A DNA stretch of 64,000 bases from Leuconostoc miyukkimchii (GCF_019656055.1 NZ_BPKY01000006.1:1-64000); one strand, 5' to 3'; numbered from the stretch's first letter, positions 18,114-27,173 are shown. Notes: generated from the letters alone by a model not told the origin. Made by a program: numbers and translations.

Positions 18114-20374
18114 GGATTGACTTTTACCTCAAAATGCCCTTTTTTGTTTTTATACACATATTTTATCATACCATGTGTCTGTGTATTGAGAAGTGTCATA
18201 TGATTATCTTGTGCTGTTTTTAAAGTTTCAATACTTGGATGATTATAATGATTGTGCCTTCCGGCTGAAACAATACCAATTTTAGGTTGCCACTGCCTGA
18301 TGACATCAGCATTAGAAGATGTTTTAGAACCATGATGTCCTAATTTTAAAATATCCACTGACATTTTTGGGTATTTAGCAGCAATTGCTGCTTCGCCAAC
18401 TTGATCTAAATCACCTGCTGTAAAAAAATTTTGTCCACCAATATTACCATACAATGCAATTGAATTTTCATTTTCGGCCTTGCCCGATTGAAAAGGATGA
18501 ACAATAGTTAATGGTAATTTTGGAATTTTAACGCCTTGTATCACTTCAAAGACTCGAGTATTATTATCGAGGTAAGGCTTCAATTCTCTTGCAAATGCCG
18601 GTTGTAGTGACATACCTGCTGGTATCACAACATTACGAACTGTCATTTTCTGTAAAATTATTTTCGCATCCCCAATATGATCATAGTCCTGATGCGTTAA
18701 AACAAGATTATCTATTTGACCAATACCACGACTATGCAAATAGTTGACAATAACTGTTTCGCCAGTAGTACGCTGAAAAGCTGTTTCCTGCCATGGTTCT
18801 TTTTTCTTAAATACCATTTTCCCACCAGTATCAATTAATGTGACTGTACGATTAAATGGTTCACGAATCAGTGCTGCATCCCCTTGACCAACGTCAAAAG
18901 TCGTCAATTCCCCTGTTACCGGGAAATGTGTCCAAATAACAGCTATGCCGATTAAACCAATCCAAACAATCCGTGCCCAATAAGCCAGTCGTTTCTCTGA
19001 TGCAAACAGTAGTAATGCTGCCAAGAAAAGTAGAATAGTTAACCATGGTGGTATTTTTCCTATAATCACATTCCCAGGTAACAATGCCAAATAATCGACT
19101 ATTTGAGCAAATAAATCTATCACTGCATTTGTCATATTGGTAATAAATAATATTTTTTGACCAATAAATCCAATCATCACACACGGCACGATTACCACAC
19201 TAAATAATGGTATAGCAGCAAAATTAACAAATGTTTGCAACACATGCCAAGTATACTGTTGTGCCACAATCAGCGGTAAACTTACTGCACTAAGTAACAA
19301 ATTGACTTGCCAAAAATTTAACCGTTTAGCAAATAGTAAACAAAATGTCATCACAAAAGATAATTGTCCACCCAAAGTTAATAAAATTCCAGGTTCATAA
19401 ATTAAACTGCCAAGTAGACTAATCGACCAAATACTCAAAGCATGCACCCGACGAAATCCTGCTAGATTAACCATAGTAAATAATCCGGTAATTAATGCAC
19501 GTACAAGAACTGCTGGTTCACCGGCAAATACAAAATAAACAATGAGGAGTATTCCCCCAACCCAGGCTGATATTTCCTGTGGTACATAAAGACGGCGAAG
19601 CACTGCCATAATAAGCATTAAAACATACGATACATGGAATCCTGATACACTAAACAAATGTATGAGGCCTAAAGTTTGTACACCAGGATTATTACCATAA
19701 AGCGATTGTGGCGTGACTCCTAAAATCAGTGCTTGGGCATAATCACTTAATGGTTGCGGTAATTTGGTCGTATTGTGAATCCCCTGTGCATGCCAAGTGT
19801 GTAATTGATCCCGCCATTGTTGCCAAATATGTGTTCTTTTTACGGGTACTATTCGCCAAGATGCAACATTTATTTGATGCGTTATATGTTTTGTTTCATA
19901 ATATTTTTGTGCATCAAATTGATTGAAGTTAGTTGGTGCACTGATACGTGAAAATTCACCTGTTGCATGAAAACGAACAACACGTGTTTCTGCTAACCAA
20001 TTTTTTTTATCTTTTTCAGAAGTTAATTTGGCGTACAAACGCACTATCTGACCATTATCATCTAATCGTGCATTAGTACGCAGATTATCACCATCAATCA
20101 TTAAATCATCCGGTAAAATGACACCACTAATTTGCATTGCTTTTTGATTTGGTTGTAATGCTTGTTCACGTAACGCGCCTGCATCAAAAATAAAATATAA
20201 TAAAAACGGTACGCTTAAAACAAACGTCAGTACTAAACATTTTTTAGTGATATTAAAACATAAAATAATAATGATTAATATCAGTAATGTGATCGTTATA
20301 GGATTAAAGCGGTAAATACAAATACCCATGGTCGCAATAAACAAACTTATGATTAATAAATAGCGACTATTCAT
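18110..20374 (-). CDS. comEC: DNA internalization channel protein ComEC
   Basis: Polytopic membrane protein thought to pass single-stranded DNA during natural transformation. The 754-aa protein has two N-terminal membrane segments, a soluble OB-type domain (about 80-190), the Competence membrane domain (about 205-470) and a C-terminal metallo-beta-lactamase domain with LTHQDYDHIGDA and KLGHHGSKTSS. All parts are intact, with no frameshift, though Leuconostocs are not generally regarded as readily competent. The ATG coincides with the end of comEA (1-nt overlap), so translation is coupled. Confidence 0.95.
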   Translation of the reverse strand: MNSRYLLIISLFIATMGICIYRFNPITITLLILIIIILCFNITKKCLVLTFVLSVPFLLYFIFDAGALREQALQPNQKAMQISGVILPDDLMIDGDNLRTNARLDDNGQIVRLYAKLTSEKDKKNWLAETRVVRFHATGEFSRISAPTNFNQFDAQKYYETKHITHQINVASWRIVPVKRTHIWQQWRDQLHTWHAQGIHNTTKLPQPLSDYAQALILGVTPQSLYGNNPGVQTLGLIHLFSVSGFHVSYVLMLIMAVLRRLYVPQEISAWVGGILLIVYFVFAGEPAVLVRALITGLFTMVNLAGFRRVHALSIWSISLLGSLIYEPGILLTLGGQLSFVMTFCLLFAKRLNFWQVNLLLSAVSLPLIVAQQYTWHVLQTFVNFAAIPLFSVVIVPCVMIGFIGQKILFITNMTNAVIDLFAQIVDYLALLPGNVIIGKIPPWLTILLFLAALLLFASEKRLAYWARIVWIGLIGIAVIWTHFPVTGELTTFDVGQGDAALIREPFNRTVTLIDTGGKMVFKKKEPWQETAFQRTTGETVIVNYLHSRGIGQIDNLVLTHQDYDHIGDAKIILQKMTVRNVVIPAGMSLQPAFARELKPYLDNNTRVFEVIQGVKIPKLPLTIVHPFQSGKAENENSIALYGNIGGQNFFTAGDLDQVGEAAIAAKYPKMSVDILKLGHHGSKTSSNADVIRQWQPKIGIVSAGRHNHYNHPSIETLKTAQDNHMTLLNTQTHGMIKYVYKNKKGHFEVKVNP

Positions 20375-21012
20375 TATACTATAATATTATCTTTTAACGC
20401 ATCAAACCGCTTTGTACCAATACCTGAGACTGCTTTGAGTTCGTCTACTTTTTTAAACCCACCGTGCGCTTCTCTATAAGCAATTATTTGATCGGCTTTT
20501 TTCTCGCCAACACCATCCAATGTCTGTAGCTCTTCAGAAGTAGCTGTATTTAAATTAACTTTATCATTCTTAGCTTCTACTTCTGATTTTTGCGTCTCAG
20601 AGTGATTGGCTGAAACTATCTCACCTTTCACAGGTATATAAATCATTTGCCCATCTGTTAATTTTTGTGCTAAATTAATCTGCATGGCATCTGCTTCGTT
20701 AGTTAAACCACCGGCTTTCGCAATGACTGTTTGCGTGCGTGGTTCATTTGTAATATCATAAACACCAGGGTTCTTAATTGCACCTTTTATATCAATCATA
20801 ATTGCAGATGATGAGGTGCTACTATCAGGCTGCGTAGTTGAAGAGGCACTACTTATTGCATCACTCGTTGTGTATGCAACCGGTATATGCGGTGCCTTCG
20901 ACTGTTTTAATAAAACAATCATCACACAGGCAACCAGAAAAATACTGCCAACGATTAACCACATTTTATAAGTGGCTACCTTTTCTTTAACTAAATCAAA
21001 TATATCTATCAC
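20374..21012 (-). CDS. comEA: Competence DNA receptor ComEA
   Basis: Membrane-anchored double-stranded DNA receptor of the competence machinery. The 212-aa protein has one N-terminal membrane helix (about 17-36), a Ser/Thr-rich linker, an SLBB domain (about 72-135) and C-terminal tandem helix-hairpin-helix motifs (LNTATSEELQTLDGVGEKKA, VSGIGTKRF). It starts with GTG at 21012, eight nt after GGAGG. Upstream is a small-RNA terminator, and no separate promoter is obvious. Confidence 0.93.
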   Translation of the reverse strand: MIDIFDLVKEKVATYKMWLIVGSIFLVACVMIVLLKQSKAPHIPVAYTTSDAISSASSTTQPDSSTSSSAIMIDIKGAIKNPGVYDITNEPRTQTVIAKAGGLTNEADAMQINLAQKLTDGQMIYIPVKGEIVSANHSETQKSEVEAKNDKVNLNTATSEELQTLDGVGEKKADQIIAYREAHGGFKKVDELKAVSGIGTKRFDALKDNIIV

Positions 21013-21057
21013 ACACCTTACCTCCGCTGTTATGATACGTTGTCTGGTGTGAAATCA

Positions 21058-21297
21058 CTAAAAAACACCTAACAAAATGTTAGGTGTTAGTTTGGCATGT
21101 AGGATTCGCTCCTACGGGCGACTAATGGTTGTCACACCAATAGTAAAGTCGCGTCACCTCAGTGCAAGCACTGTTAGTCATGGTGAGAAAATGGGGTTCC
21201 ACAACCACCATTTACATCTGCATCTATACGAGATTCGTGACTGAACACGGCAGACCGCCTTCGGCGCTAATTTTTCAAGCGCTTCGACTCATCGCAT
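21058..21297 (-). ncRNA. Structured small RNA upstream of comEA, 6S-like rod
   Basis: A transcript of about 240 nt is predicted from a strong promoter, TTGACT (21327-21332), 17 nt, TATAAT (21304-21309), to a terminator (11-bp stem 21063-21073 with 21077-21087, then U5). It has no convincing ORF. The RNA can form a GCGCT/AGCGC 5' hairpin, a rod closed by TGGTTGT with ACAACCA, then TCACC/GGTGA and CAGTG-CTTG-CACTG, leaving a large internal bubble, plus a GTAGGA/TCCTAC hairpin near the 3' end. The bubble resembles 6S RNA, but I cannot confirm the family. It is not tmRNA or RNase P by motif. A comEA leader that always terminates is the alternative. Confidence 0.6.
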
Positions 21298-21377
21298 AAA
21301 GATATTATATCAAATAATTTTATCATAGTCAAAGTTAATCTAATATTGCGTACAATATCATGAAAAAAACGAGAACC

Positions 21378-21386
21378 TGCTATAAT
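21378..21386 (+). promoter_or_regulatory. Extended -10 giving a leaderless mRNA at 21393
   Basis: TGC-TATAAT (TATAAT at 21381-21386), six nt, then the ATG at 21393. No Shine-Dalgarno precedes this ATG, so the transcript should begin at the start codon. Confidence 0.72.
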
Positions 21387-21392
21387 AGATAC

Positions 21393-21650
21393 ATGATAAA
21401 ATTAATAAATTTAACAAAACATGAAATTGCTCGGACTGCTAACCCGAAGTATATAGCGTTGGCTGATATTTTTGTACCAGATTCTAACACCGAAACTAAA
21501 CAAATGATTGCCAAATACGTTATTGAAACTTACGATTTAGGTGAATTAGATGGTGTTAAGGGACATGTATCGCGACATATACTTGATTTTACCTATCTCG
21601 TCGCAGGACAAAGATCACGTGTAACCGGACAAATTGAATATGATGCATAA
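21393..21650 (+). CDS. Small conserved protein of unknown function, 85 aa
   Basis: I do not recognise this family. The 85-aa product, MIKLINLTKHEIARTANP..., is soluble and mixed in charge, with no signal peptide, membrane helix or metal motif. The start at 21393 is chosen over an in-frame ATG at 21360 because an extended -10 box ends 6 nt before it and the upstream ATG lies inside the promoter. It is transcribed away from the small RNA and ends in a terminator shared with the convergent gene. Codon use resembles its neighbours. Confidence 0.72.
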   Translation: MIKLINLTKHEIARTANPKYIALADIFVPDSNTETKQMIAKYVIETYDLGELDGVKGHVSRHILDFTYLVAGQRSRVTGQIEYDA

Positions 21651-21686
21651 AAAACAGCCAATAATATGAATTATTGGCTGTTTTTT
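21650..21686. terminator. Bidirectional terminator
   Basis: A perfect 12-bp stem (21654-21665 with 21670-21681), 4-nt loop, A6 and T6 flanks, between convergent genes. Confidence 0.93.
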
Positions 21687-21689
21687 ATG

Positions 21690-22160
21690 TTATTCGTTTG
21701 TATCTGTTGTATTTTGTGCATCTACGATATGAGCTAATTGTTCATTAAACCATTGTGAAATTTTGGCCTTGACACTGTCAGAATCGTCTAGATATGTATC
21801 AACAGAGCTTGCAAGGCTAATTTTTAAATTGGATTGACTAACATCAGCATTTTCAATAATCATGTACAAATTAACATCATTATCTTCTTTTTCCGGCCAA
21901 ATTAATTTTTTCAACTGGTTAGTATACCGTAGTGGTAAATTAATAACATTGGTCTCTAAAGCAATTGTCGTCCCGCCTTCGGCTACGCCACCATTGATAT
22001 TAATGTCAATATGCATAAATGTGCCATCTGAAATATGCTTGTCTAACTCGGAAAAAAGATTATCTAAGGCAATGTCTTCACCATCGGATAAGACATCTGT
22101 ATGATAATAAATACTATCATCTGTAATATTAGTTAATGCTTTTTCACCTGTAATTTGCAT
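21690..22160 (-). CDS. Hypothetical protein, 156 aa, downstream of glmU
   Basis: Unrecognised acidic soluble protein. Starting at the ATG at 22160 (MQITGEKALTNI) it has 156 aa; AAAAGGG lies 8 nt upstream, while a longer reading to 22211 has no ribosome site. It reads as an alpha/beta domain with repeated hydrophobic strands (FMHIDININGGV, LYMIIENADV) and an acidic C-terminal tail. It is the last gene after purR-glmU with a gap of about 70 nt, so it is probably co-transcribed. No function can be assigned. Confidence 0.72.
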   Translation of the reverse strand: MQITGEKALTNITDDSIYYHTDVLSDGEDIALDNLFSELDKHISDGTFMHIDININGGVAEGGTTIALETNVINLPLRYTNQLKKLIWPEKEDNDVNLYMIIENADVSQSNLKISLASSVDTYLDDSDSVKAKISQWFNEQLAHIVDAQNTTDTNE

Positions 22161-22233
22161 GTTTTCATCCCTTTTGGCCTTTTTGAAACACTTAATACAA
22201 TTTGATTTCATTCTAAAAATTATCTATGCTGAC

Positions 22234-23610
22234 TTACTTTTTATGAGGCATTCGCTCCCAAAAATCAGTCTTGTTAATTTGGCGTGTTCTAGCAATTGCC
22301 ATTGCGTGTGAAGGTACGTCATCTGTAATTGTTGAACCAGCTGCAGTAATAGCCTCAGTGGCAATATCAACTGGTGCAATGATTTTTGTATTCGAACCAA
22401 TGAATGCATGATCGCCAATAGTTGACGTGAATTTGTTAACACCATCATAATTAACAAAAATAGTGCCTGCCCCAATATTGACATCTTTTCCAACTACCGC
22501 ATTGCCAATATATGTTAAATGACCAGCCTTTGTATTTGAGCCCAAAGTTGCTTGTTTAATTTCAACAAAATTACCGACATGGACATCATCACCCAAGTTC
22601 GCTTGTGGACGTAGATGAGCATAGGGTCCAACTGTTACATTATTTTGTAAAATAGCTGTCTCTACATGTGATGCTGTAATTACGTTATCATTTCCAATTG
22701 TACTATCTACAATACGTGATCCTTGTGTAATCACATTGTTTTGGCCAATAACTGTTCGACCTAATATTGTTACGCCACCTTCAATTATGGTATCTGGTCC
22801 AATCACCACATCCGCATCAATGTATGTACTCTCCGGATCTAATAATTCAACACCTGCAACCATTAATTGATGATTAATACGTTGATGCATCACACGATTT
22901 GCTATAGATAATGCTACACGATCATTGACACCCAAAGATTCAGTAAAGTTTTGTAATGTATATGCGCCAATTTGCATCCCAGCTTGTCGTAAAATATCCA
23001 ATGTGTCTGGCAAATAATATTCACCTTGCACATTGTTATTTTTAACTAGTGCTAAAGCCTCAAACAATAATTTATTATCGAATATATAGACACCAGTATT
23101 AATCTCTTGGATACGACGTTCGGTAATACTAGCATCCTTTTGTTCCACAATCTTTATTACTGTGTCATCATCAGCACGTACGATACGCCCATATCCAGTT
23201 GGATCGTCAGTAACAGCGGTTAAAACTGTTACAGCATTATTGGATCGGTTGTGTTCCAAAACAAACTCTGCTAATGTCTCAGGTTGAAACATTGGTGTAT
23301 CACCTGACATAATCAGTGTCACACCTGTACTTTCTGCCAAATGCTCCTTTGCCTGTTGAACCGCATGACCAGTACCTAACTGCTCTGCTTGTAAAACAAA
23401 CTCACTACGTGACCCAACATGCTCTTGAACACGTTGTGCACCAACACCAACAATCATAATCGGTTTATTTTTTGAAAGTGGTTCAACCGCATCCAATACC
23501 CAATCTATCATCACTTTACCAGCAACATTATGTAACACTTTTGGTGTTTTTGACTTCATACGTGAGCCATTACCTGCGGCCAATACTATAACATTTACTT
23601 CATCACTCAT
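22234..23610 (-). CDS. glmU: Bifunctional GlcNAc-1-P uridyltransferase / GlcN-1-P acetyltransferase GlmU
   Basis: Makes UDP-GlcNAc for peptidoglycan and wall teichoic acid. The 458-aa protein has an N-terminal pyrophosphorylase domain with VIVLAAGNGSRMKSKTPKVL and a C-terminal left-handed beta-helix of hexapeptide repeats ending in the acetyltransferase site (VNYDGVNKF, GSNTKIIAPVDI). Length is typical. It begins 6 nt after the purR stop, with GAGG inside the purR end as a modest ribosome site. The purR-glmU order is common in Firmicutes. Confidence 0.97.
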   Translation of the reverse strand: MSDEVNVIVLAAGNGSRMKSKTPKVLHNVAGKVMIDWVLDAVEPLSKNKPIMIVGVGAQRVQEHVGSRSEFVLQAEQLGTGHAVQQAKEHLAESTGVTLIMSGDTPMFQPETLAEFVLEHNRSNNAVTVLTAVTDDPTGYGRIVRADDDTVIKIVEQKDASITERRIQEINTGVYIFDNKLLFEALALVKNNNVQGEYYLPDTLDILRQAGMQIGAYTLQNFTESLGVNDRVALSIANRVMHQRINHQLMVAGVELLDPESTYIDADVVIGPDTIIEGGVTILGRTVIGQNNVITQGSRIVDSTIGNDNVITASHVETAILQNNVTVGPYAHLRPQANLGDDVHVGNFVEIKQATLGSNTKAGHLTYIGNAVVGKDVNIGAGTIFVNYDGVNKFTSTIGDHAFIGSNTKIIAPVDIATEAITAAGSTITDDVPSHAMAIARTRQINKTDFWERMPHKK

Positions 23611-23616
23611 TAAAAA

Positions 23617-24450
23617 TTATGCCTCGCGTTTATAAATTTCTTGTAAATAGTTCCCGGCTGTCACTAAAATAGGATCCCCATTTTTGAGATTGGTATCAAC
23701 ATGTAATAGTGATGTAAAACGATCTAATAATCGTGTTGCTGATCGTCCTTCAGCAAATACTGCTGTACCCACAACTGTTCCATCGAACTCACTGACAAGT
23801 GTTTGCATGCCTTGAATGGTGCCACCAGCTTTCATAAAATCATCAACGATTAAAACACGTGACCCCGTACGCAAGGAACGACGAGATAATTCCATTTTTT
23901 CAACACGTTTGGATGATCCTGTTAAATAGTTCACTGAGACAGTTGGGCCTTCTGTAACTTTAGCATCGTCTCGAACAATTACGAAGGGCACATTGAGTTG
24001 TTCAGCAACAGCTTGTGCCAAAGGAACCCCTTTTGTAGCTGCTGTCATAACCGCATCAATATTGTCTCGTAAGTACTGAGTTGCGATTAACCGACCTGCT
24101 TGCCGCAAAACATCTGGACGTCCTAACAAATCTGACAAATAAACATAGCCACCTGGTAATACCCGTGTTTCATCATTAACATCTCGACTGATTTCTTCAA
24201 TAAACGTTTTAGCTTCATCCTCAGTCATATAGGGAACAAAACGCGCACCACCAGCCGCACCAGGGACTGTTTCTAATAAACCAGTACCGCGTTCTCGAAA
24301 AGTTCGTTTTAAAATTGACAAATCCTCAGAAATAGATGACTTAGCAGAATCATATCGCTTAGCAAAATATGACAAAGAAATGAGTGTGCGAGGGCGCTCA
24401 AGCATATAGCGCGCCATATCGACAAGACGGTCAGAGCGACGTGTTTTCAT
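23617..24450 (-). CDS. purR: Purine operon repressor PurR
   Basis: PRPP-responsive regulator of purine genes in Gram-positives. The 277-aa protein has an N-terminal winged helix (MKTRRSDRLVDMARYMLERP...SAKSSISEDLSIL) and a phosphoribosyltransferase-type domain with the PRPP motif VLIVDDFMKAGGTIQGM. The conserved start MKTRRS fixes the ATG at 24450, against a reading eight codons longer. AAAGGAG is 38 nt upstream across a 9-bp hairpin. Transcribed from an extended -10, TGG-TATAAT (24518-24523), with glmU following. Confidence 0.95.
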   Translation of the reverse strand: MKTRRSDRLVDMARYMLERPRTLISLSYFAKRYDSAKSSISEDLSILKRTFRERGTGLLETVPGAAGGARFVPYMTEDEAKTFIEEISRDVNDETRVLPGGYVYLSDLLGRPDVLRQAGRLIATQYLRDNIDAVMTAATKGVPLAQAVAEQLNVPFVIVRDDAKVTEGPTVSVNYLTGSSKRVEKMELSRRSLRTGSRVLIVDDFMKAGGTIQGMQTLVSEFDGTVVGTAVFAEGRSATRLLDRFTSLLHVDTNLKNGDPILVTAGNYLQEIYKREA

Positions 24451-24494
24451 GATGTATAGACGTGCTAAAAGCATATTAGCACGTACTCTCCTTT
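24451..24494 (-). promoter_or_regulatory. 9-bp hairpin between purR Shine-Dalgarno and start
   Basis: AAAGGAG (24488-24494) and ATG (24450) are 37 nt apart. ACGTGCTAA (24476-24484) pairs perfectly with TTAGCACGT (24460-24468) around a 7-nt loop, leaving 3+9 unpaired nt. The GTG at the stem foot is out of frame and stops after five codons. Confidence 0.8.
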
Positions 24495-24551
24495 ATAAAT
24501 ATTAATATTTAACAATAATTATACCACTTTAAAATGGTCAATGTTCGGTAT

Positions 24552-25343
24552 TTAAGCGTTTTTTTGGAATTGCCAGACTGAAAATAAATAAATCAAAACT
24601 TCAATAACTGCAATAAAAAAACTTGTAGGTAAATTAGTAAGATAGGCAAGCGATAAGCCAGACCAAGTACCAAACAAAGCAAACAGTATGGCTAATCCCA
24701 TGAGTTTAGGTGGCGTTGTCATATAATATTTAGCGCTTGCAGCAGGTAATGTCACCAACACAAATATCAATAATGATCCGACAAGTTGAGATGAAATACT
24801 AACTGATAAGGCAATCATGACTAAAAAGATATAACGAACCATTTTTTGTCGTGAATTTTGTAAAAAAATACCCGCTTCATCAAATGCCAACTGTCGCAAT
24901 GCCCGATAATTAATCAATAACGTGACAATAACTACTAGTGCTAAAGTCAACAGCAGCAATAGATTTTGCCGGCTAATCCCTAACACTGATCCAAACAAGA
25001 TACCTGTTGCTGCTGTTGTACTGGTATGTCCAAGTGCTAAAAATAAGATGCCCAATCCAATAGCCAGCGCTGAAATTGCACTGGTCACATTATCACGTTT
25101 GGTGTAACTAGACTCCAGCGCTCCGATTGCTATTGATGCCCCACTCGTTGCTAGCATCATGCCAAGTAATGCTGGCCAACCGGCAAACAAACCAAATGCT
25201 GCACCTGCAAAACCAATTTCACTTAAACTATGTGTCAAAAATGCATAGTTACGTGCAACGACAAATGTACCGACAATACCAGCTACAATACTGACCACTG
25301 TTCCAGCTATAAAAGCATTTTGCATAAAATCATAACTAAACAT
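24552..25343 (-). CDS. Metal-type ABC transporter permease (ZnuB/MntB family)
   Basis: Membrane subunit of an ABC-3 family importer, the class that takes up Zn2+ or Mn2+. The 263-aa protein has about 8 hydrophobic segments and family motifs such as FVVARNYAFLTHSLSEIGFAG and LVGSLLIFVLVTLPAASA. The ATG at 25343 (MFSYDFMQ) has GAGG 6 nt upstream and overlaps the ATPase gene by 8 nt; a start seven codons earlier is less likely. Third gene of a three-gene operon. The substrate is uncertain because the partner binding protein lacks the usual metal ligands. Confidence 0.88.
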   Translation of the reverse strand: MFSYDFMQNAFIAGTVVSIVAGIVGTFVVARNYAFLTHSLSEIGFAGAAFGLFAGWPALLGMMLATSGASIAIGALESSYTKRDNVTSAISALAIGLGILFLALGHTSTTAATGILFGSVLGISRQNLLLLLTLALVVIVTLLINYRALRQLAFDEAGIFLQNSRQKMVRYIFLVMIALSVSISSQLVGSLLIFVLVTLPAASAKYYMTTPPKLMGLAILFALFGTWSGLSLAYLTNLPTSFFIAVIEVLIYLFSVWQFQKNA

Positions 25344-26037
25344 GACGCACCTCGTCTTCTTCATGAATATGTGTTATTTTCATAGTTAACGATTGCAGTT
25401 CATCTGTATCACCTTGAGTCACCCGACCATTTTCAAAAAATAAGTAACCATCTGCAAATTGTGACACAAGCTTAAGTTCATGTGTAATAAATAATACGGT
25501 TAAATTTTGTGTCTTTTGTAATTGTTTAATCGTTTTTAATAACTGTACTTTATGTTCGTGATCCAAACTAGCTGTCGACTCATCTAAAATAAGCAGATTA
25601 GGTCGTTGCACTAATGCTTGCGCAACAAATGCACGTTGTTTTTGACCACCTGAAGCTAATCCTAAACGTTTTTCAGCAATGTTAGAAAGATCCATTAGGC
25701 GTAATGCTTCTTGGACATCTAATTTTTCCTGTGGATTCAGCCACAATCGCCAACCTTTATTATAGTTTAACGCTACAAATTCATTTATGCTCAACGGATA
25801 ATCACGTGTGATATCACGAAACTGTGGTACAAAACCAACACGCGTCGTATTTAAATGTAACTCGCCAGTAGTTTGATGATTTTGATGAATAAGCGATTTT
25901 ACAAAACTTGTCTTTCCCGCACCATTTTCTCCCAATACAGCAAAAAAACGTCCTGCCGGTACGTCAATGTTGGCTTGTGACAATATAATCTTTTCTCCGT
26001 AGCGGATTCCAAAGTCTTTTGTATGGATTATGCCCAT
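25336..26037 (-). CDS. Metal-type ABC transporter ATP-binding protein
   Basis: ATPase of the same importer. The 233-aa protein has Walker A GENGAGKTS, a signature LASGGQKQRAF, Walker B LLILDES and the switch His in VLFITHELK. FVPQFRDITRDYPLSINEFV resembles the ZnuC/MntA family. The ATG at 26037 overlaps the stop of the binding-protein gene by 1 nt and the permease overlaps its end, so the three genes are translationally coupled. Confidence 0.9.
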   Translation of the reverse strand: MGIIHTKDFGIRYGEKIILSQANIDVPAGRFFAVLGENGAGKTSFVKSLIHQNHQTTGELHLNTTRVGFVPQFRDITRDYPLSINEFVALNYNKGWRLWLNPQEKLDVQEALRLMDLSNIAEKRLGLASGGQKQRAFVAQALVQRPNLLILDESTASLDHEHKVQLLKTIKQLQKTQNLTVLFITHELKLVSQFADGYLFFENGRVTQGDTDELQSLTMKITHIHEEDEVRHV

Positions 26038-26891
26038 TATTTATCACTTTCTACTGGTTCTAAAGCATACCGCAGTTGATTCACAAAAGTGAGCTGCCAT
26101 TGCCATATTTTTTGATCAGAGGGTAGTACTTGATTGAAGGTTATGATTGGTATTTTAGCCGCCCTAGCTAAAGCTACCACGTGTTGGTCTTTTTGTGACT
26201 GATCTTGACTCGCTGTCAACACAAAACTAATTTTTTTATCTTGAAAACGTTTTTCTAATGTTTTAAAATCTATTTCCGAGGCAGATTCAACGTCTGATAT
26301 GTCAGATTTATAGCCTAATTGTGACATAAATAATTGTTGTGCATTATTTGTAGCAATATAGTGCACATCTTTTTTGGCTTTTAATGTCCCAATACCCTCA
26401 GATAACGATTTTGTTTGTGCCAGTAAATTTTGGCTATTGTTGATATATTCATTGCGATTACTAGGGTCCAAATCGCTTAATAAGTCTGATAACCGTGTGA
26501 TTGTTGTTACAGTGATATCAGGGCTTAACCAATAATTAACATAATTTTGATTTTTAATAACATCACTAGCAATCAAAATTTTTGAATGTAACTTCATTTT
26601 ACGTCGTTGTGTTAGTAGTTGGTTTTGATGGCTGTCAGTAATGACAACCTCAGCTTTTTTGAAAATAGCTTTTTCATTCGCATATGTCAATCCACCAGAT
26701 AGTAGAGACACATGTCCACTTTTACCAGCAATTGCCTGAGCAAGCTGTTGATAAGCAACATTATCGGTCACAATCTGAACAGGTGTATGTTGTGGCGTCT
26801 TTGTTTCGACCGTCATTTTAATACCAATTAAAAATAAACCAATCGGTATTAAAGAAATTGTTAAAATGGCGTACAGGGATTGTTTGTTCAT
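26037..26891 (-). CDS. Divergent ZnuA-family binding protein lacking usual metal ligands
   Basis: The position and overall pattern (TDNVAYQQLAQAIAGKSG, YWLSP, WQWQLTFVNQLRYAL) fit the cluster A-I solute-binding proteins of Zn/Mn importers. In the 284-aa sequence the first His motif is SGGLTYAN instead of His-x-x-Glu/Pro, and the PHxWLDP motif reads NYWLSPD, so the expected His ligands are missing. The N-terminus is one hydrophobic helix (about 6-25) without a lipobox Cys, so it is probably a membrane-anchored protein. No Shine-Dalgarno precedes the ATG, and an extended -10 ends 6 nt before it. It may bind another solute or use other residues. Confidence 0.8.
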   Translation of the reverse strand: MNKQSLYAILTISLIPIGLFLIGIKMTVETKTPQHTPVQIVTDNVAYQQLAQAIAGKSGHVSLLSGGLTYANEKAIFKKAEVVITDSHQNQLLTQRRKMKLHSKILIASDVIKNQNYVNYWLSPDITVTTITRLSDLLSDLDPSNRNEYINNSQNLLAQTKSLSEGIGTLKAKKDVHYIATNNAQQLFMSQLGYKSDISDVESASEIDFKTLEKRFQDKKISFVLTASQDQSQKDQHVVALARAAKIPIITFNQVLPSDQKIWQWQLTFVNQLRYALEPVESDK

Positions 26892-26897
26892 TATTAA

Positions 26898-26926
26898 ATT
26901 ATCTCATAAATACAAAAAAAGCCCAA
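26898..26926 (-). promoter_or_regulatory. Extended -10 giving a leaderless mRNA for the ABC operon
   Basis: TGA-GATAAT (GATAAT at 26898-26903), six nt, then ATG at 26891. A weak -35, TTGGGC (26921-26926, 17-nt spacer), is formed by the upstream terminator stem itself. Confidence 0.62.
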
Positions 26927-26938
26927 TAGGGCATTTTA
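26913..26938 (-). terminator. Terminator of veg
   Basis: GCCC-TATT-GGGC followed by U7 on the minus strand, immediately after the veg stop; its 3' arm overlaps the next promoter. Confidence 0.82.
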
Positions 26939-26939
26939 T

Positions 26940-27173
26940 TTATTCGGCAAAAGTAATATCAATATTATTTGTTAAAACATCTGTGTAACTATATGATGCA
27001 CGTTCAAAATTCGCATCCTCATCTAATTCTACAACAAATAGTGATGGGAACGTCGAACGCAGAACTCCAGTTCGTTCTGTAATTTTTTTGCGACCAGCTT
27101 GTGCGACTACAGTCACAGCTTCCCCAACATGGGCATCAAGCTTGGTTTTAATGTCTTGTAAACTACTTGGCAT
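26940..27173 (-). CDS. veg: Veg family protein
   Basis: Small conserved Firmicute protein; in Bacillus subtilis Veg stimulates biofilm matrix genes. The 77-aa product (MPSSLQDIKTKLDAHVGEAV...GRKKITERTGVLRSTFPSLF) matches the family in length and pattern, with an SH3-like strand-rich core. GAAAGGTGG lies 8 nt before the ATG at 27173, so the 14-codon longer reading is rejected. It is monocistronic and lies just downstream of ksgA, the usual Firmicute order. Confidence 0.92.
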   Translation of the reverse strand: MPSSLQDIKTKLDAHVGEAVTVVAQAGRKKITERTGVLRSTFPSLFVVELDEDANFERASYSYTDVLTNNIDITFAE

